Shown one piece after another: positions 27,858 to 36,756 of a DNA stretch of 64,000 nucleotides (positions within the stretch are counted from its first letter, which is position 1; the number at the start of each line of letters is the position of its first letter). The DNA is from PLA3 sp964592235 (GTDB taxonomy: Bacteria > Planctomycetota > Phycisphaerae > UBA1845 > UTPLA1). A program made the position numbers and the translations under genes. A model generated the notes under the pieces. It searched no databases. It saw only the letters and a list, made by a program, of their open reading frames with translations, and was not told where the DNA came from. The stretch covers positions 29,573 through 93,572 of the forward strand of contig CAZQCF010000012.1 in NCBI GenBank assembly GCA_964592235.1. Direction: 5' to 3'.

Positions 27858-29963
27858 ATGGCGAAGCACGTGACGACGCCCCACCCCGCACCCAGCCCCT
27901 GGTTCGCCGGGCCGCTGCTGATCGCGTTCGTGATCGTCGCATATCTGCCCGCCTTCAATGCCGGCTTCATCTGGGATGACGACCATTACGTCACACAGAA
28001 TCCGGTCCTCCGCACGCCCGACGGGTTGCAACGAATCTGGTTCAACATCGGTGCGACCCCGCAGTACTACCCGCTCGTTCATACGTCGTTCTGGATCGAG
28101 TACCGCCTCTATCGCCTGAATCCGCTCGGCTACCACGCTGTGAACATCCTCCTCCACGCGGCCAACGCCATTGTTCTCTGGCAGCTCCTCCGCCGCCTTC
28201 AACTCCGCGGCGCATGGCTCGCCGCCGCGCTCTTCGCGCTGCACCCCGTCTGCGTCGAATCGGTGGCGTGGATCACGGAACGCAAAAACGTCCTTTCGGG
28301 ATTCTTCTATCTCACCGCGGCCCTCGTCTATGCCCGATGGATGCAACACCGCGGCGATCTCAATTCATGCGTTGAACCAACACTGCGGCCATCCCAGGGA
28401 ACAAATCGATCGGCTGGACCGGTGCACTATTTTTTCGCGTTGGGATTGTTCGTCTGCGCCCTGCTTAGCAAGACCGTCACCGCATCACTTCCTGCCGCGA
28501 TTCTTCTGATCGCATGGTGGAAGACCGGCAGGCTCACACGCCGACAAGTCATCCCGACGCTACCGATGTTCGCGCTCGCCGTCGCAGCCGCCGCGCTCAC
28601 GTCCTGGATGGAACGTTCCGAAGTCGGCGCCGAAGGCTCGGATTGGAACTTTTCCATCGCCGATCGCTTTCTCATCGCCGGACGCGCCTGCTGGTTCTAT
28701 CTCGGCAAGCTCCTCTGGCCGCACCCGCTCGTGTTCATCTACCCGCGATGGACAATTGATGACAAGCAGATCTGGCAGTACGCATTCCCCATCGCCGCCA
28801 TCACCCTGCTTATTGCGCTTTTCTTGCTTCGCCGTCGGATCGGTCGCGGGCCGCTGACCGCTGCGCTCTACTTCGGCGGCACGATCTTCCCGGCCCTGGG
28901 CTTCTTCAACGTCTACCCCATGCGATTCTCCTTCGTCGCCGATCACTTCCAATACCTCGCAGCCATCGGCCCGCTCACGCTTTGCGCCGCCGTCCTGCCG
29001 CGAATCTTCGCCCGCCCCCAAGCCAACGACCGAGTGAATGTCCGCACGCTTAGCCTCGTCGTCATCGCCCTCCTCGCAACCCTCGGCACGCTCACCTTTC
29101 GCCAGACGCGAATTTACGGCGACGTCGAGACCCTCTGGCGACACACCCTCGCGCACAACCCCGGCTGCTGGATGGCCCACGGCAACCTTGCCAAAACGCT
29201 CGCCGAACGAGGCGACTTCACAGCCGCCCTCGATCACGCGCGCCGCGTGCTCGATGCCCGTCCCGATCTCCCCTCTTCGCACACGAACTACGGCGACATT
29301 CTCTCCCTCGCCCGCCGACCCGCCGAGGCGATCCCGCTCTATGAACGCGCGCTGAAGATTAACCCGCGCCTTCTCAAGGCTCACTTCGGCCTCGCTGACG
29401 CGCTCATGGCCGTCAATCGCCCCACCGACGCTGTTCCACACTATCAGGCCGTACTCAAAGCGCAGCCGGACTTCCCGACCTGCCTCCGCCGCCTCGGCTC
29501 CGCCTTCGAGGCCGTCGGCCGTTTCCCCGAAGCCCTGGCGACTTACTCCCGCGCGCTCGAATTGCAGCCCCATTCCGCCGAGACGCTCTACGGCATCGGC
29601 CGCGCCCATTTCTTTATGAACAACCTCCCGGCCGCCGGCGAATTCTTTCGCCGAACGATCGCCGCGAAGCCCGACCACGCTGAAGCGTACAACGACCTCG
29701 CCACGGTCATTGCAGCGCTGGGCAACGACGGCGACGCCCTGAAATGCCTCGACCGCGCCATTCAGCTCAAGCCCGACTACGTCGTCGCTCGATTCAATCG
29801 CGCCCTGCTGCTCGAGGGCATGGGCCGCGCCGACGACGCAGCCGCAGAATTGCAATCGGTCATTCGGCTGCAACCCGACCACGCCGAAGCGACCGAGCGG
29901 CTGGCCCGGCTCCGCACGGTCGGCTCGCCTCCACCGGCCAGTGCGCCCGCACCTCGTCCTTAA
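27858..29963 (+). CDS. TMTC-like GT-C membrane protein with C-terminal TPR repeats
   Basis: A 701-residue protein, start chosen at the ATG of MAKHVTT. About ten membrane helices fill the first 400 residues. The first lumenal loop has FIWDDDHYVTQNPVL with the acidic DDD expected of GT-C glycosyltransferases, and VESVAWITERKNVLSGFFYL is characteristic of TMTC-like proteins. From about 430 to 680 come roughly seven TPR units (CWMAHGNLAKTLAERGDFTAALDHARRVL and onwards). Eukaryotic TMTC proteins are O-mannosyltransferases; the bacterial relatives have no established substrate. A paralogue lies at 34717. The 3' end overlaps no neighbour but is 56 bases from der. Confidence 0.85.
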   Translation: MAKHVTTPHPAPSPWFAGPLLIAFVIVAYLPAFNAGFIWDDDHYVTQNPVLRTPDGLQRIWFNIGATPQYYPLVHTSFWIEYRLYRLNPLGYHAVNILLHAANAIVLWQLLRRLQLRGAWLAAALFALHPVCVESVAWITERKNVLSGFFYLTAALVYARWMQHRGDLNSCVEPTLRPSQGTNRSAGPVHYFFALGLFVCALLSKTVTASLPAAILLIAWWKTGRLTRRQVIPTLPMFALAVAAAALTSWMERSEVGAEGSDWNFSIADRFLIAGRACWFYLGKLLWPHPLVFIYPRWTIDDKQIWQYAFPIAAITLLIALFLLRRRIGRGPLTAALYFGGTIFPALGFFNVYPMRFSFVADHFQYLAAIGPLTLCAAVLPRIFARPQANDRVNVRTLSLVVIALLATLGTLTFRQTRIYGDVETLWRHTLAHNPGCWMAHGNLAKTLAERGDFTAALDHARRVLDARPDLPSSHTNYGDILSLARRPAEAIPLYERALKINPRLLKAHFGLADALMAVNRPTDAVPHYQAVLKAQPDFPTCLRRLGSAFEAVGRFPEALATYSRALELQPHSAETLYGIGRAHFFMNNLPAAGEFFRRTIAAKPDHAEAYNDLATVIAALGNDGDALKCLDRAIQLKPDYVVARFNRALLLEGMGRADDAAAELQSVIRLQPDHAEATERLARLRTVGSPPPASAPAPRP

Positions 29964-30018
29964 CCAATCGCATCGGGGCGGTCACCCACTCATCACGCAT
30001 CGCCCTTACAATCCCGGC

Positions 30019-31389
30019 ATGTCGCTTCCCGTGGTTGCCATTGTCGGCCGGCCGAACGTCGGCAAAAGCTCGCTGCTGAACCTGCTGGCGCGCCGCCGCA
30101 TCAGCATTGTCGACCCCACCCCTGGCGTCACGCGCGATCGCGTCTCGGCGGTCTGCGATCTGGACGACCGCTATTTCGAACTGATCGACACCGGCGGATA
30201 CGGCATCGAGGACAGCGACAACCTCACCGAGCACGTCGAGCAGCAGATTCGCTTCGCCATCGGCGGCGCGGCGCTGATCCTGTTCGTCGTCGACATCCGC
30301 GCCGAGATTACCCCGCTCGACCTGGAAGTCGCCCGGATGCTGCGCGGCATTGAGACACCGGTGCAGCTCGTCGCCAACAAGGCCGACACCGAGGCCATCG
30401 AGCACCTCGCCGGTCACTTCATCGCGCTGGGCTTCGGCGATCCCTTTTGTGTGTCGGCGCTGCATGCCCGCCATCGCCGCGAGCTGATGGAGCTGATCCT
30501 GGAGCGCGTCGGCGATCTCGCACCCGACAAAGCCCCCGACCCGGTGATGAAGCTCTCCCTCGTTGGACGGCGCAACGTCGGAAAGAGCACGTTCATCAAT
30601 GCGCTCGCCGGCGAGGAGCGCGTCATCGTCTCCGAAGTCCCCGGCACGACGCGCGACAGCATCGACGTGCGCGTCAACCTCGATGGCCGCGAATTCCTCG
30701 CCATCGACACCGCCGGGCTGATGAAGAAGGGCAAACACAAGACAGATGTCGAGTTCTACGGCTACAGCCGCGCCCTGGCCTCGATCCGCCGCAGCGACGT
30801 CGCGCTCTTCCTCATCGATGCGACCGTCCCCATCAGCGACGTCGACAAGAAGCTCGCGGGCTTCATCGTCGAGGAGTTCAAACCCTGCGTGCTGGTCATT
30901 AATAAATGGGACCTCGCCAAGGGCCGCGCCGACGCCGAAGCCTACGGAGAATACCTCTCCAAGACCATGCCCCATTTGGCCTACGCCCCCATCGCCTTCA
31001 CGACCGCCGTCGCCGGCCGCAACATCCGATCGACCATCGAACTCGCGCAGTCGCTCTTCAACCAGGCGCGGCAGCGCGTCACGACCGGCCAGCTCAATCG
31101 CGTCATCGAAGAAGCCGTCGCCGCGCAGCAACCGATGGCCGGCAAGCACGGCGGGCAACCCAAGCTGTATTACGCGACGCAGATTTCGGTGGCGCCGCCG
31201 ACCATCGTGTTATTCGTGAACAACACGGCGCTGATCAAGGAGCAGTACCGCCGATTCGTGGAAAAGCGCATCCGCGAGGCTTTACCCTTCGAGGAAGTCC
31301 CGATACGATTAATCTGGCGGGCCAGGGAGTCGCGCGAGGGCGCTTCGCGGGGAGCGACCACACGCGGCGCGGGGCCGGACAACGCCTGA
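30019..31389 (+). CDS. der: GTPase Der (EngA), ribosome assembly
   Basis: Start at 30019 (MSLPVVAIVGRPNVGKSS); the longer frame overlaps the previous gene and is rejected. A 456-residue protein with two tandem GTPase domains: P-loops GRPNVGKS (10-17) and GRRNVGKS (193-200), switch-II DTGGYG and DTAGLMKKG, and base-recognition NKAD and NKWD. The C-terminal KH-like domain follows (QPKLYYATQISVAPPTIVLFVN) and ends in a basic, disordered tail. Der acts in 50S subunit maturation in the cytosol. It is followed after 16 bases by a zinc-ribbon protein gene. Confidence 0.96.
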   Translation: MSLPVVAIVGRPNVGKSSLLNLLARRRISIVDPTPGVTRDRVSAVCDLDDRYFELIDTGGYGIEDSDNLTEHVEQQIRFAIGGAALILFVVDIRAEITPLDLEVARMLRGIETPVQLVANKADTEAIEHLAGHFIALGFGDPFCVSALHARHRRELMELILERVGDLAPDKAPDPVMKLSLVGRRNVGKSTFINALAGEERVIVSEVPGTTRDSIDVRVNLDGREFLAIDTAGLMKKGKHKTDVEFYGYSRALASIRRSDVALFLIDATVPISDVDKKLAGFIVEEFKPCVLVINKWDLAKGRADAEAYGEYLSKTMPHLAYAPIAFTTAVAGRNIRSTIELAQSLFNQARQRVTTGQLNRVIEEAVAAQQPMAGKHGGQPKLYYATQISVAPPTIVLFVNNTALIKEQYRRFVEKRIREALPFEEVPIRLIWRARESREGASRGATTRGAGPDNA

Positions 31390-31405
31390 AGGCAGGTCGC
31401 CGCCC

Positions 31406-31969
31406 ATGTCGATTGAAATTCACTGCACCCACTGCAATCACCTGATCAAGGCGCCCGACGACGCCGCCGGGAAGATGGGCAAGTGTCCGCACTGCCAGGG
31501 CGTCAACTACATCCCCCGACCCACGACCGAAGATGACGAGCTTGACCTCGCGCCCATCGATGAGGCCGAGGAGCAGCATCGCAAGCAGGCGGCCATGGAA
31601 GACGCCGCGTATCAGCGTCGGTTGCTCCACGAGCGAAACATCCCGGGCGAAGCCGGCGGGAAGTCCGCAGGCCGTTCCGGCAGCCCGGCGACTCCCGGTG
31701 CGCGGCGGACAGGCGACGCGGCATCGGCCTCAACGAGCGCCGTCACGTCCAAGGAAGTCGCCCTGCTCATTGTTCGATTTGTCGACGCCATGAGCGCCGG
31801 CAAGCTCGAACAGGCCGACGAGTACGCCACCAAACTGGCCACTCACAAAAACGCCGCGCTGGTCGCGCTCGACGAAATCTCCCGCGACGACGCCAACACC
31901 TACGGCCTGCCCGTTTTGCCTCGGCCCGTGCTGATCGGTTTTCTCAAGCAGCTCCGCTCACGGCTATAG
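31406..31969 (+). CDS. Zinc-ribbon hypothetical protein
   Basis: A 187-residue protein. The first 35 residues form a zinc ribbon with Cys7, Cys10, Cys27 and Cys30 (IHCTHCNH ... GKCPHCQG), similar to the short ribbons common at the N-terminus of planctomycete proteins. An acidic stretch, a disordered Gly/Ser/Ala linker (about 75-110) and a helical C-terminal domain (about 112-185) follow. The ribbon may bind nucleic acid or another protein; no enzyme motif is visible. It probably shares the der transcript. Confidence 0.75.
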   Translation: MSIEIHCTHCNHLIKAPDDAAGKMGKCPHCQGVNYIPRPTTEDDELDLAPIDEAEEQHRKQAAMEDAAYQRRLLHERNIPGEAGGKSAGRSGSPATPGARRTGDAASASTSAVTSKEVALLIVRFVDAMSAGKLEQADEYATKLATHKNAALVALDEISRDDANTYGLPVLPRPVLIGFLKQLRSRL

Positions 31970-32065
31970 CCAGTTTGCTTTCGGCAGCCGCCGACGCGAC
32001 CGCTCCGATTCGTGATAACGCACAGTCCTGCAAAGGGTTCGGCGAAATTCGATGCCCAGCGACCA

Positions 32066-32094
32066 TTGAATTTCCGGGTCCGTTCTGGAACAAT
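32066..32094 (+). promoter_or_regulatory. Possible sigma70-like promoter before the Cys-rich repeat protein
   Basis: TTGAAT (32066-32071), a 17-base spacer, then AACAAT (32089-32094), 66 bases before the start codon. Matches are 5/6 and 4/6. The 190-base gap holds no gene. Confidence 0.35.
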
Positions 32095-32160
32095 TGAGTA
32101 ATCGACGGATTCGTGGAGGCCGCGTTCTTACGCGGGTGGATGAACTGGAGGGTGGGTAGA

Positions 32161-33489
32161 ATGCAATCCAAGACGGGGATTCTGCACGGGCGCGCCTTTT
32201 TTGTTCTGCTGGCGCTGGGCGTGCACGCAGCCAGTGCCAATGAGGTCGTCGTCCGCAACGACAGTTTCGATCCGCCGGGAAACGTCAACGTCCAGGCCGG
32301 ATTTGTCGCCAACGAACGTGCGGCCGCCTGGCTCACGTCGCCTTGCGGCGGCAACATCGTCGCCGTGCAGATCCTTTGGCGCTCGGTATCCGGCACGACC
32401 GGTCAGAGCCTGGAAGAGAGCATCACCATTCACGCCGACGGCACGTTCCCAACCCCCGGTCCGGTTCTGCTCACACTTGAAGGCCCCGTGATGACCGACA
32501 ACGTCATCAACGAGTTCCGCTACATCGACGAGCAACAGAGCATCCCCATCAGCATCCCCGTCACCAACGGCCAGCGATTCGTCGTCAGCTTCCAGTTTGC
32601 AAACAGCCCCAGCCCGTCCAACGGCCCCAGCGTCTGCACCGATGTCGGCTCCGGATGCCAGCCGCAGAAGAACGGCATTTTTGCCATTCCGCCGAGTACG
32701 TGGTTCAACTCATGCCTGCTTGGCGTCAGCGGTGACTTTGTCATTCGCGCCGTCGTCGATTGCACCGACACCCCTGGAGCCTGCTGTGTTCCGAACGGCA
32801 GTTGCGTCGCGAACCTGACGCTTACCCAATGCCAGCAACAGGGCGGTTTGTGGAAAGGGCCGAACAGCACCTGTACGTCAAGCACCTGCAACCAGGCCTG
32901 CTGCTTCCAGCCGTCGGGCTGTGTCGATTTGTCGCTCGCGAATTGCAACGGCGCCGGCGGCTTCGCACAGGGCCTCGGCACGACCTGCGCGACCACGATC
33001 TGTTTCCCCGATGGCGCCTGCTGTCGGCCCGACGGCGTCTGCGTCGATAGCACGTCGCCCACCGAGTGCGAGAATCTCGGAGGCTTCTGGCAGGGCAACA
33101 ACTCCCTTTGCCAGAATCTCTCCTGCCCGCAACCGAATGCGGCCTGCTGTTTGTCGAACAACTTCTGTCTGTTCATCACCCAGGCGGAATGCAGTCAGAT
33201 TCCTAATGCTTCCTGGAAGGGTTACCCGACCGACTGCTCTGACGGCAGCGGCGACGGCGTTGCCGACGCCTGCCAGAATCTCTGCGCCGGCATCCTCAAG
33301 GGCGATATGGACTTTGACACGCTCCGCAACGGCGGCGACATCAGCGGATATGTCGAAGAATGGCTGAATCCCAGCGCGCCGGGTTCGCCCAGCGCCTGCG
33401 CCGCTGACTTCGACGGGAACAACGCGCTTTCGGCCGGCGATCTGACCGCATTCGTCAACTGCCTGCTCACAGGAAGCTGCGTCAACTGA
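32161..33489 (+). CDS. Secreted Cys-rich repeat protein with dockerin-like C-terminus
   Basis: Start at 32161, preceded by a GGAGG site; the 442-residue product opens with a signal peptide ending ASA. Residues about 25-200 form a beta-rich domain resembling choice-of-anchor domains. About 205-375 contain four repeats of roughly 45 residues built on 'ACC..(N/D)G.C......C...GG.(W)...C....C' (GACCVPNGSC, ACCFQPSGC, GACCRPDGVC, AACCLSNNFC). The C-terminus has two dockerin-like loops (GDMDFDTLRNGGDISGYV, ADFDGNNALSAGDLTAFV), the first degenerate. The Cys-rich modules are probably disulfide-bonded extracellular units. Function unknown. It converges on the DUF2304-like gene with an 8-base overlap. 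Confidence 0.82.
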   Translation: MQSKTGILHGRAFFVLLALGVHAASANEVVVRNDSFDPPGNVNVQAGFVANERAAAWLTSPCGGNIVAVQILWRSVSGTTGQSLEESITIHADGTFPTPGPVLLTLEGPVMTDNVINEFRYIDEQQSIPISIPVTNGQRFVVSFQFANSPSPSNGPSVCTDVGSGCQPQKNGIFAIPPSTWFNSCLLGVSGDFVIRAVVDCTDTPGACCVPNGSCVANLTLTQCQQQGGLWKGPNSTCTSSTCNQACCFQPSGCVDLSLANCNGAGGFAQGLGTTCATTICFPDGACCRPDGVCVDSTSPTECENLGGFWQGNNSLCQNLSCPQPNAACCLSNNFCLFITQAECSQIPNASWKGYPTDCSDGSGDGVADACQNLCAGILKGDMDFDTLRNGGDISGYVEEWLNPSAPGSPSACAADFDGNNALSAGDLTAFVNCLLTGSCVN

Positions 33490-33838
33490 CCTCGTGCCCG
33501 CGCGTTGTGCGGCGCTCCGCCTCCAGAATCGCCAGGTGCCGCACCAGCAGCGTCATCTCGCGCCCCAGATGACGCAGGCGCAGGTACACCATCCAGAATC
33601 CGACCATCATCACCACCACGGCACAGTAGAAGACCAGGTCCGCTCCACGGCCGATCCCCAGTCGCTGCGCCGCCCAGCCTGTCGAAGCCGGCCACGCCGT
33701 CGCGATGCCGGCCAGCACACACAAGGCCGCCCAGAAGAGACTCGCTCGCTTCGTCGTCCAACCTCGCACGACGCAAAGGATGTTCAGGGCAAGCAGACCC
33801 GCCAGGACGGCGAGCACGACCAGTTGAAAGTAATTCAT
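33482..33838 (-). CDS. DUF2304-like small membrane protein
   Basis: A 118-residue protein with three hydrophobic helices (VVLAVLAGLLALNILCVV, LFWAALCVLAGIATAWP, LVFYCAVVVMMVGFWMVYLRLR) followed by a helical cytosolic tail rich in Arg/Glu (LRHLGREMTLLVRHLAILEAE). This is the DUF2304 layout, and such genes are typically paired with dolichyl-phosphate-mannose-synthase-like glycosyltransferases, as here. Its start overlaps the stop of the upstream glycosyltransferase gene in an ATGA arrangement. It may anchor or regulate that enzyme. Confidence 0.82.
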   Translation of the reverse strand: MNYFQLVVLAVLAGLLALNILCVVRGWTTKRASLFWAALCVLAGIATAWPASTGWAAQRLGIGRGADLVFYCAVVVMMVGFWMVYLRLRHLGREMTLLVRHLAILEAERRTTRGHEVS

Positions 33839-34563
33839 CGAATCACCCTACCCAGCAGGTATTGCGTCACAATTCGCAGCGCCCCGCGCGAAGACTGCCC
33901 CTTGGCCAGCGAGTAATCGGTGTACCGGATCCGCACCGGCACCTCACGAAACGGCAGACCGCTCGACACCACCTGATCCAGCAATTCGCTGGCGTGAGCC
34001 ATGCCGTCAAGCGTGATGTGAATCCGCTCGGCCGCACGGCGAGAGAACGCGCGAAACCCGTTGTGCGTGTCGGTCAGGCGTTTGCCGCTCGTCAGCCACG
34101 TAAACAAAACGCCGAGGCGCAGCATCCATCGCCGCGTGACGGGAACATTCTCCGCCTCGCCGAGGAACCGCGAGCCTAGCGTAATTTCGCAACCGCCCGC
34201 GGCGATCGGCCCGACCATCGCCGGGATGTCCTCCGCCTGGTGCTGGCCGTCGGCATCAAACGTGACGAGGTAGTCCGCGCCGCGACGCAGGGCGTAGTCG
34301 ATGCCCGTCTGAAGCGCCGCCCCCTGGCCCCGGTTGATCGCATGGCGAAGCACATGCGGCGTCACGCGGGCCGCCCGTTCGGCGGTGTCGTCCCGCGAGC
34401 CGTCATCGACCACGACAACGTGACCAGCGTACTCGAGCACGCCCCGGGCAACGGACTCGATCGCCGATGCCTCGTTGTACGCCGCGATAACGACGTACGT
34501 CTGCTTCCGAACGGGGTCGGGCAGCATGGCGTGCTCGCGCGATGGCAGCGTCAATGAACTCAT
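33835..34563 (-). CDS. Polyprenyl-phosphate glycosyltransferase, GT2 (DPM1-like)
   Basis: Start at 34563 (MSSLTLPSREHAML); the long upstream extension is rejected because it lies in the divergent intergenic region. The 242-residue product has YVVIAAYNEASAIESVA, VVVDDGSRDDTAERAA, INRGQGAALQTGIDYAL and YLVTFDADGQHQAEDIPAMV, the signature set of dolichyl/polyprenyl-phosphate mannose synthase-like GT2 enzymes, then NGFRAFSRRAAE. No membrane helix of its own is obvious, consistent with a DUF2304-type partner directly downstream. It probably makes a polyprenyl-P-hexose, a plausible donor for the GT-C/TMTC-like protein encoded divergently next door. Confidence 0.87.
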   Translation of the reverse strand: MSSLTLPSREHAMLPDPVRKQTYVVIAAYNEASAIESVARGVLEYAGHVVVVDDGSRDDTAERAARVTPHVLRHAINRGQGAALQTGIDYALRRGADYLVTFDADGQHQAEDIPAMVGPIAAGGCEITLGSRFLGEAENVPVTRRWMLRLGVLFTWLTSGKRLTDTHNGFRAFSRRAAERIHITLDGMAHASELLDQVVSSGLPFREVPVRIRYTDYSLAKGQSSRGALRIVTQYLLGRVIR

Positions 34564-34716
34564 GGCCGATTCACCATTCGGACGCCCGCCAACGAGTCGG
34601 CCGCCCACGTCTACTATCGACCATTCTACCGCGCGGCGTTCGCGCAATCGGCCTCGGCACGTCGCGATCGCACCGGCGTGCCCCGGCCTGCTTCCGGCGT
34701 TATCGTACGCGGCACC

Positions 34717-36693
34717 ATGACGCGACGCGCCCGTCGAAACTCGCCCCACACACACTCGAACCCGCGGACAGACCGCGCCGCGACGTCAAGCGCTGAACAG
34801 GCGGCGCGCGCCCGCTTGCCTGGTCGCATTTCAACTCTCGTTGCGTGCCTGATCCTGATTGCGGTGACATTCGTTGCCTACCTGCCAAGTTTTCGCGGGG
34901 GGTTCCTCTTTGACGACGCCGCCGAGATCACGCAAAACGACACGATCACTTCCCTGCGCCCCGTATCACGTTTCTTTGACAACAACACTCGGCCCGTTGC
35001 CTCCCTCTCGTTCGCTTTGAATTACGCCCTCGGTGGACTCGATCCCCTGGGCTACCACCTCGTCAATCTCATCATCCATCTTCTGGCGGGTCTGACGCTC
35101 TTTGCGATTCTGCTTCGCCTCGTGCCGATGCTTCATCGCGATCAGCCCCCCATCTCGCCGCCGCAGCGCGCGGCCGATTCCGCGATTTCACTGGTCGTTG
35201 CGATGATCTGGCTCGTCCATCCGCTCCAAACGCAGGCGGTCACCTACATCGTGCAGCGGTCCGAATCGCTCGCGGCCTTGTTCTGCCTGATCTCGTTCTA
35301 TGCGTTTCTGCGCGCGTGCACCGCGCGAGACCCGATCGTTCGTGCGCCCACGAGCCGCTTCACCTGGGCCTTCGTCACCACCGCAGCCTGCGCCCTGGGC
35401 ATGGCCACCAAGCAAACCGCCCTTGTCATGCCGATCATCATCTTTCTCTTCGACTGGATCGTGATCGCTCCCCGGCAGGGCACGCGCACCCTTCATCGCT
35501 GGCCATTGCACCTTCTGATCGCTGCGGCATGGATTGTCCCGCTCATCAATGGAACCTTCGGCGCGGCGGTCGGAACTGACCCGCACGCCGCGACTGGCTT
35601 CGCGTTCAAGGGCATATCTCCGTTCGACTATCTCAAGACGCAGGCCGGCGTGATTCTCCACTACCTGCGCCTGACGATCTGGCCCCATCCGCTCTGCCTC
35701 GATTACGACTGGCCGATCGCGCGCGCGCCGATGCAATTCGTGCCGCATGGGTTGGTCATCCTCGCGCTGCTGGGCACGGCTGTCGCCTTGTCCGTGCGCC
35801 GCAATCTTCTCGGTTTCGCCCTTGTCGCGTTCTTCGTCTTGCTCGCGCCGACGTCCAGTTTCATCCCGATTAAGGACGTGATTTTTGAGCATCGCATGTA
35901 TCTGCCGCTCGCGCCGATCATCGCCATCCTTGTTTTCGGCGCTGTCCACGTGGCGCAGGTGCGCTGGCGACGCCTCCGAATCCCGCTTGTCATGCTCATC
36001 ACAACCTCCCTGATGACGATGACCTTCTTGCGCAATCGCGACTATCGGGACCCCGTCACCATGTGGACCGACGTCGTCACGAAGCAACCTACTAACGCCC
36101 GCGCGTTCAACAACCTCGGCAACGCCTTGAGCCTTGCCGGTCGTAACGATGACGCCCGCCGCGCCTTCGAGACTGCGCTCCGCCTCGACCCGAACCATGC
36201 CGACGCCTCCTACAACCTCGGCCGCCTCCTGCATGACGCCGGTCACCCTCGCGAGTCCATCCCGCTCTACCGCCGCGCCCAGGCCGCCGCCCCTGACGAA
36301 ATCGAATCATCCATCCAGCTTGGCAATGCCCTGACGGACCTGAACGATCTCGTCGGCGCAGCCGCCGAATTCGAGCGAGCCATCGCCACGGCGTCTCCAC
36401 GAACCCCGCGCCTGCTCCTCGCTCGTGCGCACTTCAATCTCGCCAACACTCGCGCCCGGCAGAATCAAATCGAAGACGCCGAAGCGCATTACATGGCCGC
36501 CCTCGAAGCCAAACCCGACTATGCCCCCGCCCATCGCGGCCTCGGTTGGGTCGCCGAACGGCAGGGCCGAATCGACGACGCCATCGGCCACTATCAGGCC
36601 GCCCTCGCAATCGATCCGGCCGACACGCAGGCCCAGTCCTCGCTCGACGCGCTCACGATACGACCTGCTGCCCGTCCGCCGCCGGCGCCCTGA
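34717..36693 (+). CDS. TMTC-like GT-C membrane protein with C-terminal TPR repeats (paralogue)
   Basis: A 658-residue protein with the same layout as the one at 27858: helices from about residue 38 (ISTLVACLILIAVTFVAYL), the acidic loop FLFDDAAEITQND, WLVHPLQTQAVTYIVQRSESLAALFCL, and about ten helices to residue 440. TPR units follow from about 455 (RAFNNLGNALSLAGRNDDARRAFETALRLDPNHADASYNLG and on). The basic N-terminus before the first helix is longer than in its paralogue. GT-C glycosyltransferase activity using a polyprenyl-linked sugar is inferred, supported by the divergent DPM1-like gene 154 bases away. Confidence 0.85.
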   Translation: MTRRARRNSPHTHSNPRTDRAATSSAEQAARARLPGRISTLVACLILIAVTFVAYLPSFRGGFLFDDAAEITQNDTITSLRPVSRFFDNNTRPVASLSFALNYALGGLDPLGYHLVNLIIHLLAGLTLFAILLRLVPMLHRDQPPISPPQRAADSAISLVVAMIWLVHPLQTQAVTYIVQRSESLAALFCLISFYAFLRACTARDPIVRAPTSRFTWAFVTTAACALGMATKQTALVMPIIIFLFDWIVIAPRQGTRTLHRWPLHLLIAAAWIVPLINGTFGAAVGTDPHAATGFAFKGISPFDYLKTQAGVILHYLRLTIWPHPLCLDYDWPIARAPMQFVPHGLVILALLGTAVALSVRRNLLGFALVAFFVLLAPTSSFIPIKDVIFEHRMYLPLAPIIAILVFGAVHVAQVRWRRLRIPLVMLITTSLMTMTFLRNRDYRDPVTMWTDVVTKQPTNARAFNNLGNALSLAGRNDDARRAFETALRLDPNHADASYNLGRLLHDAGHPRESIPLYRRAQAAAPDEIESSIQLGNALTDLNDLVGAAAEFERAIATASPRTPRLLLARAHFNLANTRARQNQIEDAEAHYMAALEAKPDYAPAHRGLGWVAERQGRIDDAIGHYQAALAIDPADTQAQSSLDALTIRPAARPPPAP

Positions 36694-36756
36694 TTACGCG
36701 AACACGTCACGGCGGCGGTTCCACACCCGCAAGCCGATTCCTTATACTCCGCCTCC

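Noticed and set aside
28560..29882. 440-codon frame antisense to the TMTC-like gene
   Set aside because: Opposite a gene with intact membrane and TPR segments; no ribosome-binding site or domain.
34564..34755. N-terminal extension of the DPM1-like glycosyltransferase
   Set aside because: The extra 64 residues lack homology, run into the divergent promoter and precede the normal GT2 start.
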